This document shows positions 33,223 through 42,763 of a stretch of DNA of 46,210 nucleotides, piece by piece. The stretch lies in NCBI GenBank assembly GCA_016735295.1, contig JAERRU010000012.1:1-46210 (forward strand), given 5' to 3'. This stretch comes from SAR324 cluster bacterium (lineage in GTDB: Bacteria; SAR324; XYD2-FULL-50-16; JAERRU01). The translations under genes were made by a program, and so were the position numbers. Positions within the stretch are counted from its first letter, which is position 1, and the number at the start of each line of letters is the position of its first letter. Under the pieces are notes generated by a model. The model made no database searches. It was not told the DNA's origin and worked only from the letters and a program-made list of their open reading frames with translations.

Positions 33223-33381
33223 ATGGCTATCAACTTCTTTTATAGTGGTAAATCATTATCAGGCAATCGTCCACATTTAATAGCTGGTCGTTATTTTTCA
33301 TCTACGCCTACCCCTCTACTTAATCTATTCTCTGGATATTTTTTTAGACTACGGCTGAAATTTGATTTATATTTTAAGTAA
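33223..33381 (+). CDS. Possible 52-aa small protein
   Basis: An open frame starting MAINFFYSGKSLSGNRPHLI runs 52 codons in a spacer of about 350 bp. It is basic and hydrophobic, with an aromatic-rich C-terminus. It starts 27 bp after corC and has no Shine-Dalgarno, like its neighbours. I see no family resemblance, and it could be a chance frame. The remainder of the spacer to RNase G holds nothing I recognise. Confidence 0.3.
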   Translation: MAINFFYSGKSLSGNRPHLIAGRYFSSTPTPLLNLFSGYFFRLRLKFDLYFK

Positions 33382-33549
33382 CTATCACTATTAGGTTTAT
33401 GATTGATTTTATTTGCTAAGCTGTTAAAATATTTTCTTATATATTGCTTACTAATCTTCATTAAGACATCATCCTTTTAGTGTTTTTGTTAATTAATAGC
33501 TAATGTTTAAAGGTGAAAAGATGCTTTACAATAGTTTAATATAAAAATA

Positions 33550-35103
33550 ATGGCGAAAGACATTTTAATTCAATATATTCCCCACGAAATAAGGGTAGCC
33601 CTCAGAGAAGATGAGCGGGTGCAAGAATTATTCGTGGAAAGGCCAGATTTTAGAAATCCGGTCGGCAACATCTATAAAGGTAGGGTGCTAAAGGTGATAC
33701 CTGGAATGGAATCAGCATTTATTAATATAGGTTTAGCTAAGGCAGCTTTTTTGAATATTAACGATATACAAGTAAATCCAGCGTTAAAGCAAGATATCTC
33801 TGCTGATATAACCGATACTGATAAACTATCTATATCCGATATTTTAAGTGAAGGCCAAGATATAGTAGTACAGATATATAAAGCCCCTATTAGCACTAAG
33901 GGAGCGAGAGTATCAACTAGTGTTTCTATTGCGGGGCGAAATTTGGTGTTTTTACCAGATAGAAAAGGAGTGGCTTTATCTAAGCAAATTTCTGGTGAAA
34001 AGGAAAAGGCTAGAATCAAAAAAATGCTAACTAATCTTAAAGGCAAGGACTATGGCCTGATAGTGCGAACATATGGCAAGCTTACCTCTGAGCTGGCATT
34101 TAAAAAAGAAATTGATTATCTAACTGGTCTTTGGCAAGATATCGAAAAAAAGGTAAAAAGGATAAATTCGCCCACATTACTATTTGAAGAGCCTAACATT
34201 ATCTATCGTTTGTTTAGGGACAATTTGGGCAGTGATGTAGACAAAATATTGATTGATGATAAAGAGGAATATAGCAAATTAAAATCATTTTTATCAATAT
34301 ATATGCAAGAGCATGAGCATAAAATTATGCTTTATGAGGACCGGCAAGATATTTTTGACGCTTATTCGGTTAGTGAAGAGATGCATTTAGCGATGGCTAG
34401 AAAAGTTCCTTTACCTTCAGGTGGTTATTTGATTATTGATCAATCTGAGGCGTTAACTGCGATTGACGTTAATACTGGTAAATTTGTTGGTGATTCGTCT
34501 CACGCGGAAACTGTTTTACAGACTAATTTAGAAGCGTCTGTTGAGTTAATGCATCAAATTAAACTGCGTGACATAGGAGGGATTATCATAATAGATTTTA
34601 TTGATATGGATAAGGGCACGCACCGGCAAAAGACTTATCAACTATTGAAGAGTTATGTAAGTAAAGACCGAGCTAGGATACATATTTCCGCCATATCTAA
34701 TATGGGATTAGTGGAAATGACTCGCCAGCGCACACAAGATAGTTTAAATAAATTTATGTCGATGGAGTGTCATTATTGCCGTGGTTCGGGCTTGCTGTTA
34801 TCTTACGAGGCTATTTTTTCTAATATGTGTCGTGAGCTATATCACATCAAGAGGCAACAACCTTTGCCGGATATGATTTATATTTGGACTCACCCTGATA
34901 TAGTGGATTATGTGCGTTTTGAAAATAGCGAAGGATTTCGTCTTTTACAACAAAAGTTAGATACTAATATTAAATTATTGGTTAATATGAATTTTCATAT
35001 TGAGCAATATAGAATAATCAAAAAGGATCAACTTAAAAACCCTGCACGCACAAAATTAGCTAGGCCTAACATCACTAAAGAAAATAGCAAATCACTTAAA
35101 TGA
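33550..35103 (+). CDS. rng: Ribonuclease G
   Basis: Endoribonuclease of the RNase E/G family, involved in 16S rRNA 5' maturation and mRNA decay. An N-terminal S1 domain (about 35-130, KGRVLKVIPGMESAFINIG) is interrupted by an insert with Asp/Ile/Thr (about 82-100). Catalytic DNase I-like domain: TAIDVNTGKFVG (about 299-310) and IIDFIDMD (about 345-352) hold the metal-binding aspartates. The zinc link is CHYCRGSG (about 410-417). At 517 aa without a long C-terminal tail it is RNase G rather than RNase E. The stop overlaps the start of the next gene by 4 bp. Confidence 0.95.
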   Translation: MAKDILIQYIPHEIRVALREDERVQELFVERPDFRNPVGNIYKGRVLKVIPGMESAFINIGLAKAAFLNINDIQVNPALKQDISADITDTDKLSISDILSEGQDIVVQIYKAPISTKGARVSTSVSIAGRNLVFLPDRKGVALSKQISGEKEKARIKKMLTNLKGKDYGLIVRTYGKLTSELAFKKEIDYLTGLWQDIEKKVKRINSPTLLFEEPNIIYRLFRDNLGSDVDKILIDDKEEYSKLKSFLSIYMQEHEHKIMLYEDRQDIFDAYSVSEEMHLAMARKVPLPSGGYLIIDQSEALTAIDVNTGKFVGDSSHAETVLQTNLEASVELMHQIKLRDIGGIIIIDFIDMDKGTHRQKTYQLLKSYVSKDRARIHISAISNMGLVEMTRQRTQDSLNKFMSMECHYCRGSGLLLSYEAIFSNMCRELYHIKRQQPLPDMIYIWTHPDIVDYVRFENSEGFRLLQQKLDTNIKLLVNMNFHIEQYRIIKKDQLKNPARTKLARPNITKENSKSLK

Positions 35104-36029
35104 CTTTTGTGCTAGTAGTGGGTGGAGCTCAATCACCCATTAGGCTAGATAAATTTTTGGCTAGCCAAGATAAAGTTGTATCTAGAGAGGTGGCTAAAAA
35201 AATGATCAAACAAAGGCTCATCAAGCTAAATGGTGAGTCTTCACATCTTGAAGCAGACACCATTTTAAAAAAAAATGATCGTCTAGAATGCCTCCTCTTA
35301 AAACCAGAAAAGTTTTTACTATCACCCATCAAAAAACCAATCGAAATTCACTATGAAGATAACCACCTACTAGTAGTTTATAAACCAGCAGGGGTGGTTA
35401 CTCATCCATCTGTTGGGCATTTTGATGAATCATTCACTCACTATTTAGCGGCTCACACCCAATTAGCTAAAACCGATGAGCCCTTGCGACCAGGGATAGT
35501 ACACCGTTTAGATAAAGATACTTCTGGTTTGTTAGTGGTCGCTAAAAGTATTGATGCATTGACTAATTTAAGTAAGCAATTTGCCATCAAAACGGCAAAA
35601 CGCAGCTATTATGCGATTATATGGGGCACGCCAAATCAACTTAGCGGAGTTATCGATCAGCAAATTAAGCGTCACGCCATTAACCGTAAAAAAATGACTG
35701 TCGTGGCTAGTAGGGGTAAAAGAGCGATCACTCACTGGGAAGTAGTGGATTCTATGGGAATGATTTCCTTGCTTAAATGTGAGCTAGAAACTGGGCGCAC
35801 TCACCAAATTAGGGTGCATCTTAAATTTATCGGGTTGCCGGTGGTGGGAGACCAAACTTATGGCAAAAAATGGCAAAACACTAAACAATTAACGCCTAAG
35901 CAAAAAGATCTATTACTGACCCTAAATTATCAATGTCTACACGCTTTTAGATTAGGATTTGTTCACCCCACCATAAATAAACCTATGGTTTTTAGCCGAG
36001 ATATGCCCAGCTATATGAAGCATATTTAG
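35100..36029 (+). CDS. 23S rRNA pseudouridine synthase (RluC/RluD family)
   Basis: Pseudouridine synthase with an N-terminal S4 RNA-binding domain (about 13-70) and the catalytic motif RPGIVHRLDKDTSGLLVVAK (about 128-147), where Asp of HRLDKDT is the nucleophile. ETGRTHQIRVHL (about 227-238) is the second family motif. RluC and RluD cannot be told apart safely. It overlaps RNase G by ATGA, an rne/rng-rlu pairing familiar from other proteobacteria. The last third of the 3' coding end (from 35924) is the seed of a tandem array downstream. Confidence 0.92.
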   Translation: MTFVLVVGGAQSPIRLDKFLASQDKVVSREVAKKMIKQRLIKLNGESSHLEADTILKKNDRLECLLLKPEKFLLSPIKKPIEIHYEDNHLLVVYKPAGVVTHPSVGHFDESFTHYLAAHTQLAKTDEPLRPGIVHRLDKDTSGLLVVAKSIDALTNLSKQFAIKTAKRSYYAIIWGTPNQLSGVIDQQIKRHAINRKKMTVVASRGKRAITHWEVVDSMGMISLLKCELETGRTHQIRVHLKFIGLPVVGDQTYGKKWQNTKQLTPKQKDLLLTLNYQCLHAFRLGFVHPTINKPMVFSRDMPSYMKHI

Positions 36030-36598
36030 AAAGCTTTTAATGAGCCTAACAACTCAAAATAATATAATAGAATATATTACCTCGCCATAAATTATCAATG
36101 TCTACAGGCTTTTAGGTTAGGATTTGTTCACCCCATATTATAAATAATCCCATAGTTTTTAATCGAGATATGCCCAGCCATATGAAGCATATTTGGAAGA
36201 TTTTTAATGAGCCTAATAACTCAAAATAATATAAAATAATATAATAAAATATATTACCTCGCCATAAATTATCAATGTCTACAGGCTTTTAGATTAGGAT
36301 TCGTTCACCCCATATTATAAATAATCCCATAGTTTTTAATCGAGATATGCCCAGTTATATGAAGCATATTTGGAAAGCTTTTAATGAGCCTAACAACTCA
36401 AAATAATATAAAATAATATAATAAAATATATTACCTCGCCATAAATTATCAATGTCTACAGGCTTTTAGGTTAGGATTCGTTCACCCCATATTATAAATA
36501 ATCCCATAGTTTTTAATCGAGATATGCCCAGTTATATGAAGCATATTTGGAAGATTTTTAATGAGCCTAACAACTCAAAATAATATAATAGAATATAA
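35924..36598. repeat. Four tandem copies of the rlu gene 3' end (165-177 bp)
   Basis: Copy 1 is the last about 106 bases of the coding region plus the following spacer (35924-36088). Copies 2, 3 and 4 begin at 36089, 36266 and 36443 (steps 165, 177, 177); the last is truncated near 36598. Copies 2-4 share changes absent from the gene (ACAGGC for ACACGC, the stop TAG turned to TGG, CCATATTATAAATAAT for CCACCATAAATAA), so they were amplified from a single diverged copy. The 12-bp length difference is in an AATATA-rich stretch. The array fills the convergent spacer to mltG. Confidence 0.95.
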
Positions 36599-36608
36599 TC
36601 GCTCAATA

Positions 36609-37718
36609 CTATTTTGATGAATTTCGTATGCTTTGCCTATACTTACGAACTGCTTGATTATGCATTTTTAGATTTTCTGAAAAAGAAGTCCGACCACTTT
36701 TACCATCTTTAGCGACAAAATATAAATATCTAGTTGATGGGGGCTTCATCGCCGCAATCATTGCCTGTAGACCAGGATTAGCTATAGGTGTGGGAGGTAG
36801 GCCGTTTATTTTATAGGTATTATAGGGAGTAAATTTTCTTAAATCACTTTTTGTGATAGGACTATTAAATTTTTTGGTGCCATAAATCACCGTTGGGTCA
36901 GTTTGTAAACGCATATTTATCCTGAGCCTATTATGAAAAACCGACGATATCAAAAGTGCGTCTTTATCGTGAGCGGTTTCCTTTTCAATTATTGAAGCCA
37001 GAATTAATAGCTTATAGGGTGTAATCTCAAACCTACTCGCCGCCTTTTTAAAATCTTCTGGTAATTTGGATTTAAAATTATTTACCATGCGTTTTAAAAT
37101 ATCAATTTCTTTAGCATCTATTAAAAAAAGATATGTATCGGGAAATAAAAAACCTTCCAGCCCTTGTGTATTAGGGAAATTAGCTATAGAAAGTAGAGAT
37201 GGGTCATGGAAATATTTTTCATACTCCCCCTTATTTCGTAGTGGGCTTGCCCTTAATGTTTTAAATATTTGAAAACTATTCCAACCCTCAAACAAAGTAA
37301 ATTTATAGGTTGCTGTGTAGCCATTTTGCAAAATATTAATTAAATCCCACCACGAAAGATTATCTTTAAATAGATAGTATCCCCGCTTAAAATCAGTGTT
37401 AAAACTCAAAATACGCCCTAAAACATAAAATATTTTAGGCTTATCTATTATTCCTTTAGTGGTTAATATTCCGGTAATAGTGGTTAAATCGGCGTTTCTT
37501 GGTATTTTAATATATTCATTTTTCTTAGTCGCGCGCAAGCTAACGGGGTGATATACCACGTAATAATAGCCCACTGAAACTAATATTAAACAGGCAAACA
37601 AAGCATATGCGAACCATTTCCATAAACCATAATTCCTTTTTGATGGAAAGCTGCTATTCATGCCTCCATCATCCATGGAAGGTGATTTATTCATCAAATT
37701 ATCTTTTGTTCTAACCAT
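36609..37718 (-). CDS. mltG: Endolytic murein transglycosylase
   Basis: MltG (YceG) cleaves nascent glycan strands at the inner membrane and helps set their length. A cytoplasmic N-terminus of about 32 residues is followed by one membrane helix (about 33-52). The periplasmic part has an LysM-like region and the catalytic LASIIEKETAHDKD (about 237-250; Glu of IEKET). Downstream are RLQTDPTVIYG (about 270), YNTYKINGLPPTPIANPG (about 297-314) and the end. The length of 369 aa is normal. It starts 10 bp after dxs, on the same strand. The family motifs are complete. Confidence 0.94.
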   Translation of the reverse strand: MVRTKDNLMNKSPSMDDGGMNSSFPSKRNYGLWKWFAYALFACLILVSVGYYYVVYHPVSLRATKKNEYIKIPRNADLTTITGILTTKGIIDKPKIFYVLGRILSFNTDFKRGYYLFKDNLSWWDLINILQNGYTATYKFTLFEGWNSFQIFKTLRASPLRNKGEYEKYFHDPSLLSIANFPNTQGLEGFLFPDTYLFLIDAKEIDILKRMVNNFKSKLPEDFKKAASRFEITPYKLLILASIIEKETAHDKDALLISSVFHNRLRINMRLQTDPTVIYGTKKFNSPITKSDLRKFTPYNTYKINGLPPTPIANPGLQAMIAAMKPPSTRYLYFVAKDGKSGRTSFSENLKMHNQAVRKYRQSIRNSSK

Positions 37719-37727
37719 TTTGTAATA

Positions 37728-39647
37728 TCAAAAAAAGTTTTTCTTTATTATATCCCTAATCTTAATAGGGGTCAGAAAAGACGTTGATTTTTGCTGTTCT
37801 ACTGTTCCTTGATTGATAAATTTATCAGGTATTCCAAGAGTGATGATAGGTTGTTTCAAATTATTTTCATTCATAAATTCCAGCACCGCACTGCCAAATC
37901 CACCGCTTTTAACATTTTCTTCCAAAGTAACTAGCCATTTACCCGCTTTAGCTACCTTTTTTAGCATTTTTGCATCGAGAGGTTTAATAAATTTAGCATC
38001 AATCACGCTAATTTCTATGCCATCCTTAGCCAACATATCGGCTACTTCTAGGGCGTCTAACGCTAAACTTCCGATGCTCAAAATAGTTCCATCTTTCCCG
38101 TTTCTGATTTGTTCGCTCTGACCAATTTTTATTGAATTTTTTAAATCATCAATGCCGGGCAACTCATTTTTTTTATAATAATTTATGCTATCAGTACGTT
38201 TATATCTAATCGCAATAGGCCCATCATTATAATGATAGGCTGTGTAAATCATCTTAGTTAGCTCCTTGCCGTCTCTAGGAGACATTATAACTAAATTTGG
38301 TATTATCCTTAAATAAGAAATATCAAACATGCCGTGATGCGTTGCCCCATCAGCCCCTACAAAACCGGCTCTATCTAACATAAATTTAACGGGCAGATTT
38401 TGTAAAGCCACATCATGAATAATTTGATCATATGCCCTTTGTAAAAATGTAGAATAAATAGCTACAAAAGGCTTAAGCCCATTAGCAGCCATGCCAGCAG
38501 CAAGACAAACAGCGTTTGCCTCAGCTATCCCCACATCAAAAACTCTCTTGGGGTGCTTAACAAACAGCTCCTTTAGACCTAAACTCTGTATCATGGCAGC
38601 ACTTATAATAACCACCTTTTTATCAGCATTAAATAATTTACTAATGCTATCACTCCATATTTCAGTAAGCGATCTTCCCGTAGCAGGCTTGGCAATAATG
38701 TTACCACTTTCTGGTTCAAAAGGGCTAACCCCATGATATCTAAGGCTATTTTTTTCAGCAAACGAATATCCCCGCCCCTTTATCGTTCTTACATGAACCA
38801 AAATAGGCCCCTCAATATTTTTTATCCGGTTAAATATATTGGTCATCGCCTTAATATCGTGGCCATCAATCAAGCCAAAATAATGAAATCCCAAAGCCTC
38901 AAACCACGCTTTAGGAGCTAAAAATTCCATAAAGGATTTATCCACCCTCTTCAAAAAATTTGCTAATGAGTTAACTAGCCTATTATTTTGTGAAATTCTT
39001 TTAATTAAATTTCTAATATAGTTATAAGATACGGTGGTTTGAATGAATGTTCGTGTTCTAATTAGCAACCCAATATTAACATCTATGCTCATGTCATTGT
39101 CATTTAAAACTACCACCAAATTTTTCTTTAAATGACCAGCTAAATTAACCGCTTCATATGCTAAACCACCTGTCATAGCACCATCACCTATAACTGCTAT
39201 TACCTTAGATTTTGATGACGCTGCCTCACTGGCAATTAATATTCCTAAGGCAGCTGAAATAGAAGTTGAGGCGTGGCCTGCCCCAAAAAAATCATATTTT
39301 GATTCTGATCTACTTAAAAATTTAGCTATCCCTGGGCTAACGCCGATTTTTTCAAAACTAGAATTCCTTCCTGTTAATATTTTATGAGTATAAGTCTGGT
39401 GCCCCACATCCCAAATTACCTTGTCTTGCTCAAGGTTATAGATGTGATAAAGCACTAAAGTTAGCTCAACCGCACCTAAAGAAGAAGCTAAATGGCCGCC
39501 CACTTTGCTTACTACCGCTAATATTCTTTTTCTTATTAATTTGGCTAGTTGTGCTAATTGCTGATCGTTGAGATTAGCGATTTTAGATAAATCTGAATCA
39601 AAATAATTCAAAAAATCATCTAGCTTAGCAGACTCATTAAATTGCAT
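37728..39647 (-). CDS. dxs: 1-deoxy-D-xylulose-5-phosphate synthase
   Basis: Thiamine-diphosphate enzyme that condenses pyruvate and glyceraldehyde 3-phosphate, the first step of the MEP pathway; ispD of the same route is at the other end of the window. VWDVGHQTYTHKILTG (about 79-94) and GDGAMTGGLAYEAVN (about 153-167, cofactor and metal) are intact, with NDNDMSI (about 182). The transketolase-like second half has DRAGFVGADGATHHGMFD (about 425-442). The length of 639 aa is typical. It probably forms a two-gene unit with mltG. Confidence 0.96.
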   Translation of the reverse strand: MQFNESAKLDDFLNYFDSDLSKIANLNDQQLAQLAKLIRKRILAVVSKVGGHLASSLGAVELTLVLYHIYNLEQDKVIWDVGHQTYTHKILTGRNSSFEKIGVSPGIAKFLSRSESKYDFFGAGHASTSISAALGILIASEAASSKSKVIAVIGDGAMTGGLAYEAVNLAGHLKKNLVVVLNDNDMSIDVNIGLLIRTRTFIQTTVSYNYIRNLIKRISQNNRLVNSLANFLKRVDKSFMEFLAPKAWFEALGFHYFGLIDGHDIKAMTNIFNRIKNIEGPILVHVRTIKGRGYSFAEKNSLRYHGVSPFEPESGNIIAKPATGRSLTEIWSDSISKLFNADKKVVIISAAMIQSLGLKELFVKHPKRVFDVGIAEANAVCLAAGMAANGLKPFVAIYSTFLQRAYDQIIHDVALQNLPVKFMLDRAGFVGADGATHHGMFDISYLRIIPNLVIMSPRDGKELTKMIYTAYHYNDGPIAIRYKRTDSINYYKKNELPGIDDLKNSIKIGQSEQIRNGKDGTILSIGSLALDALEVADMLAKDGIEISVIDAKFIKPLDAKMLKKVAKAGKWLVTLEENVKSGGFGSAVLEFMNENNLKQPIITLGIPDKFINQGTVEQQKSTSFLTPIKIRDIIKKNFF

Positions 39648-40010
39648 GGCAGATGGGTAGGAATGGTGATATCTTAAAGATGATAGTAATTATTTGATGA
39701 TTAATATAATTAATTATAATGAACAATTTATAGCTGTTTGGTACCTGCTTTATTTATTTTTTTACTATCCACACGGGTAGCAATCACTTATATTAGCAAG
39801 TTTAATCGTTTTTTACAACAAAAATTTATCTAACTAATCAGCTACTCTATCACTGAGCAAGTACTTATTTTGGAGCTTGCAATTTTAATTTAAATTATAC
39901 ATTATAATTATATACGACTATATGTATAAAAATATATAATATTTACCTTTCGCTATCTACTTTATACTATTTCTGATGATCTAGTGCAATTAAATAAATA
40001 GTCTGCTGCC
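39648..40010. other. Spacer with a tRNA-like D-arm remnant
   Basis: This 363-bp divergent spacer shows no gene I can support. On the minus strand at about 39835-39860, GCTCAGTGATAGAGTAGCTGA resembles the D-arm and start of the anticodon arm of a tRNA, but no T-loop or acceptor follows. It may be a tRNA fragment. Confidence 0.35.
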
Positions 40011-40025
40011 TTGAATAGTCAAATA

Positions 40026-40499
40026 ATGGTCATTAATTTTGACAAGGTGAGGGTGGGAATAATTGATAGTTTTTTCTTTGCTCACTCTCCGCTAAATCAA
40101 TATATGATCAAAAGAGAATCTGCTAATGACCCTTGGTGGATGTTTGTGGATCGAAAATCAAATTATAAGGGCTATTTTTTGAATTTGGCTGGCTTGCTAG
40201 TTAAAAAATCTACTTTTAACTATAATCATAGAATATATTTGATTAAAAATCCTAAAAGCACATCAAATAAGGTGGATTTGGGAGTTATACTGGGCAAAAT
40301 ATCCGTTACTCATCAACTTGATAAAGAATATATGCAGGCCAATACCAAAAAAATTATTATTGATGGTAACACCCCTAAAATTATAGATAATCGATATTTT
40401 TCTGACTTTTATCTCACTCCCCAAAAAAAAATAATTTATCTGCTAAATCCACTCAAAATTATTGCCGCTAATCTTAAAAGATCTACTATCCTAAAATAA
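40026..40499 (+). CDS. Unknown protein upstream of thrC
   Basis: About 157 aa from an ATG at 40026; a TTG 15 nt upstream is an alternative. No membrane segment or signal is evident. It is basic, rich in Ile, Lys and Asn, with DPWWMFVDRKSNYKGYFLNL (about 37-56) and IIIDGNTPKIIDNRYF (about 115-130). SURF1 genes sit before thrC in some Alphaproteobacteria, but none of the SURF1 motifs or membrane helices are present, so I do not assign it. It ends 17 bp before thrC and is likely co-transcribed. Confidence 0.6.
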   Translation: MVINFDKVRVGIIDSFFFAHSPLNQYMIKRESANDPWWMFVDRKSNYKGYFLNLAGLLVKKSTFNYNHRIYLIKNPKSTSNKVDLGVILGKISVTHQLDKEYMQANTKKIIIDGNTPKIIDNRYFSDFYLTPQKKIIYLLNPLKIIAANLKRSTILK

Positions 40500-40516
40500 T
40501 TATTATAAATGATCTA

Positions 40517-41896
40517 ATGAAATATATAAGTACTAGGGGGCATAAGGATAAATTAGATTTTGAACAGATGATGTTTGCCACCTTAGCTCCCGATGGAGGG
40601 CTTTATATGCCAGAACATTTTCCTGATTTTTCGGCAGATTTAGAAAGATTAGCTAAATTATCATATCAAGAGTTAACTAGTGAAATTCTTAGAGTATTTA
40701 TTGGTGATAAGATAAATGTTACCGATCTTGACGAGATAATTAGGAAGAGTTACTCCAGTTTTCGTCATCCTGAGATAGTATTTAACCAAGATTTTAAAGA
40801 TTTTCAGTTGCTTGAGCTATTTCATGGCCCCACATGGGCTTTTAAAGACTTGGCGTTACAGCTATTAGCTGGTTTACTGGATCATTTTGCCGATAAAACA
40901 AATAAAAAATTACTCATTTTAGGCTCAACCTCAGGAGACACTGGCGCCGCCGCTTTAGCCGCTTTTGCTGGTAAGAAAAATATCAAAATAATTATTTTAC
41001 ATCCCCACCAAAAAATTAGCGAAGTGCAGCTCAAGCAAATGACTAGCTATCAAGATCATAATATAGCTAATATCGCTCTTAAAGGAAGCTTTGATGACGC
41101 TCAGCTAATTATAAAAACGATATTCTCCGACACAAAAAAGTTTAAGCAGCACGATTTAGTCGCCATAAATTCTATTAATCTGGTGCGTATCATCGCTCAA
41201 ACAGTCTATTATTTTTATAGCTATTTTAATAGCTCTAAGAAAATTAACTATTTTTGTGTGCCAACCGGTAATTTTGGTAATGCATTAGCCGGTTTATTCG
41301 CTAAAAAAATGGGGCTACCTATCAAAAAATTGGTGGTTGCTACCAATCAAAATAATGTCTTGGAAAAATGTTTAAATGAGGGCATATATAGGTCAACAGA
41401 TGTTCTAGCCTCTATCTCACCTTCCATGGACATTCAAATAGCTAATAATTTTGAACGCTATCTATTTCTACTAACTAATAAAAATACATCGTTAATCAAT
41501 GATTATTATCAAACTCTTGATCCTCGTAAAGGGTACCAATTGCCTGATGATTTGATAGCAAATATAGCCGATGATTTTTTGGCTGGCCATGCTAGCGAAA
41601 AAGAAACTAAGCAAACCATAAAAGAGCACTATCAAAAATATGGTTATGTGCTAGATCCTCATAGCGCGGTTGCTGTTAATGTGGCGAAAAAAAAGATATC
41701 TGGTTTAAATGAGGCTTTTATTAGCGTGGCGAGTGCTCATCCTAGTAAGTTTTTTGATACTATTGAGGAGGTGTTAGGGTTTAAATATAATTTACCAACT
41801 GAAATTAAAGAGTTGCTTGCTAAAGAGCCGAAAGTTAATATTATAGAAAATAATTTGGATTTGGTTATAAAATTCATCAATGATTTTACTAAGTAA
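40517..41896 (+). CDS. thrC: Threonine synthase
   Basis: PLP enzyme that converts O-phosphohomoserine to threonine. YISTRG (3-8) is the typical start. The Schiff-base lysine is in HGPTWAFKDLALQL (about 104-117), and the phosphate-binding loop in GSTSGDTGAAALAAF (about 136-150). VPTGNFGNALAG (about 247-258) binds the cofactor phosphate. The length of 459 aa fits the longer proteobacterial form with a C-terminal extension. The next gene begins 6 bp after its stop. Confidence 0.95.
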   Translation: MKYISTRGHKDKLDFEQMMFATLAPDGGLYMPEHFPDFSADLERLAKLSYQELTSEILRVFIGDKINVTDLDEIIRKSYSSFRHPEIVFNQDFKDFQLLELFHGPTWAFKDLALQLLAGLLDHFADKTNKKLLILGSTSGDTGAAALAAFAGKKNIKIIILHPHQKISEVQLKQMTSYQDHNIANIALKGSFDDAQLIIKTIFSDTKKFKQHDLVAINSINLVRIIAQTVYYFYSYFNSSKKINYFCVPTGNFGNALAGLFAKKMGLPIKKLVVATNQNNVLEKCLNEGIYRSTDVLASISPSMDIQIANNFERYLFLLTNKNTSLINDYYQTLDPRKGYQLPDDLIANIADDFLAGHASEKETKQTIKEHYQKYGYVLDPHSAVAVNVAKKKISGLNEAFISVASAHPSKFFDTIEEVLGFKYNLPTEIKELLAKEPKVNIIENNLDLVIKFINDFTK

Positions 41897-41902
41897 AGGG
41901 CT

Positions 41903-42685
41903 ATGCAAGTAGATAATATTGTACTTTATGTTTTTATTATTACCTTCGGATTATTTTTAGGCTCATTTGGCTATAGTCTTTTTTTAAGAATTCCAGCCGA
42001 TATATCATTACTGAAAAGTTCATATTGCCCTAATTGCAAGCAGAGATTAAAATTTTATTCATTAATCCCAATTTTTTCCTATCTTTTTTTGAGGGGTAAA
42101 TGTCATTCTTGCTCAGTTAGTATAGGCAAGGAATATTTATTATGGGAATTAGGAGGAGCTATGCTGGCGGTGGTTGTTTTCCTAAAAAGCACATCTTTAT
42201 TAGAATTCTTTTTATGGTATATGATCTGGTTTTTACTTTTTGTAAATTCTTTGATAGATTTAAAACACTACTGGTTAAGTTCATATTTAATGCTAGCTGG
42301 CTTAGTTTTTGGCATAAGCCAACTATTAATATTTAGAAGATTTGAATTAGTTGATAGCGTTATCGGCATGCTGGGAGGAGCGGGAGCTTTTTATTTCATC
42401 AGATTTATTCATAATAGCCTCCGCCAAAAAGAAGCTTTAGGTGAAGGAGACGTTACCCTATTTGGCATAATAGGCTTAAGTCTTACATGGCAAAGTTTGG
42501 TTATTATCAGCTATCTATCGGCAGGATCAGCTATTGTGGCTATTTTGCTACTGGGATTAATCAATAAACGAGCATTAAATCAGCCCCTACCATTTGCCAT
42601 TTTTATAATAGGGGCAAGTTTTTTAGTATGGTTTTTTCCTGGATTAAATAATTTATTTTTTGATTTATACGCTTCTAATAGTTGA
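41903..42685 (+). CDS. Prepilin peptidase (A24 family, PilD-like)
   Basis: Inner-membrane aspartyl protease that cleaves and N-methylates type IV prepilins or type II pseudopilins. The N-terminal methylase-type domain has two zinc pairs, CPNC (about 42-45) and CHSC (about 70-73). Membrane helices follow. The catalytic aspartates are in SLIDLKHYWL (about 117-126) and GEGDVTLFG (about 179-187, GxGD). The length of 260 aa is slightly short. No pilin, pilB/C or gsp gene is present here, so the substrates are encoded elsewhere. It lies between thrC and topA. Confidence 0.9.
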   Translation: MQVDNIVLYVFIITFGLFLGSFGYSLFLRIPADISLLKSSYCPNCKQRLKFYSLIPIFSYLFLRGKCHSCSVSIGKEYLLWELGGAMLAVVVFLKSTSLLEFFLWYMIWFLLFVNSLIDLKHYWLSSYLMLAGLVFGISQLLIFRRFELVDSVIGMLGGAGAFYFIRFIHNSLRQKEALGEGDVTLFGIIGLSLTWQSLVIISYLSAGSAIVAILLLGLINKRALNQPLPFAIFIIGASFLVWFFPGLNNLFFDLYASNS

Positions 42686-42763
42686 CAATTTTTTTTTTTA
42701 CTCCAGTATCAATAAATCTTGTTATTGGCATTATTTCATTGAATTATTTTAAAAATATTGTAC

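Noticed and set aside
39820-39890. Complete tRNA gene
   Set aside because: Only the D-arm matches; no T-loop, acceptor stem or anticodon arm of proper length could be built.
40026-40499. SURF1-like cytochrome oxidase assembly protein
   Set aside because: The position before thrC suggested it, but the protein has no terminal membrane helices and none of the SURF1 motifs.
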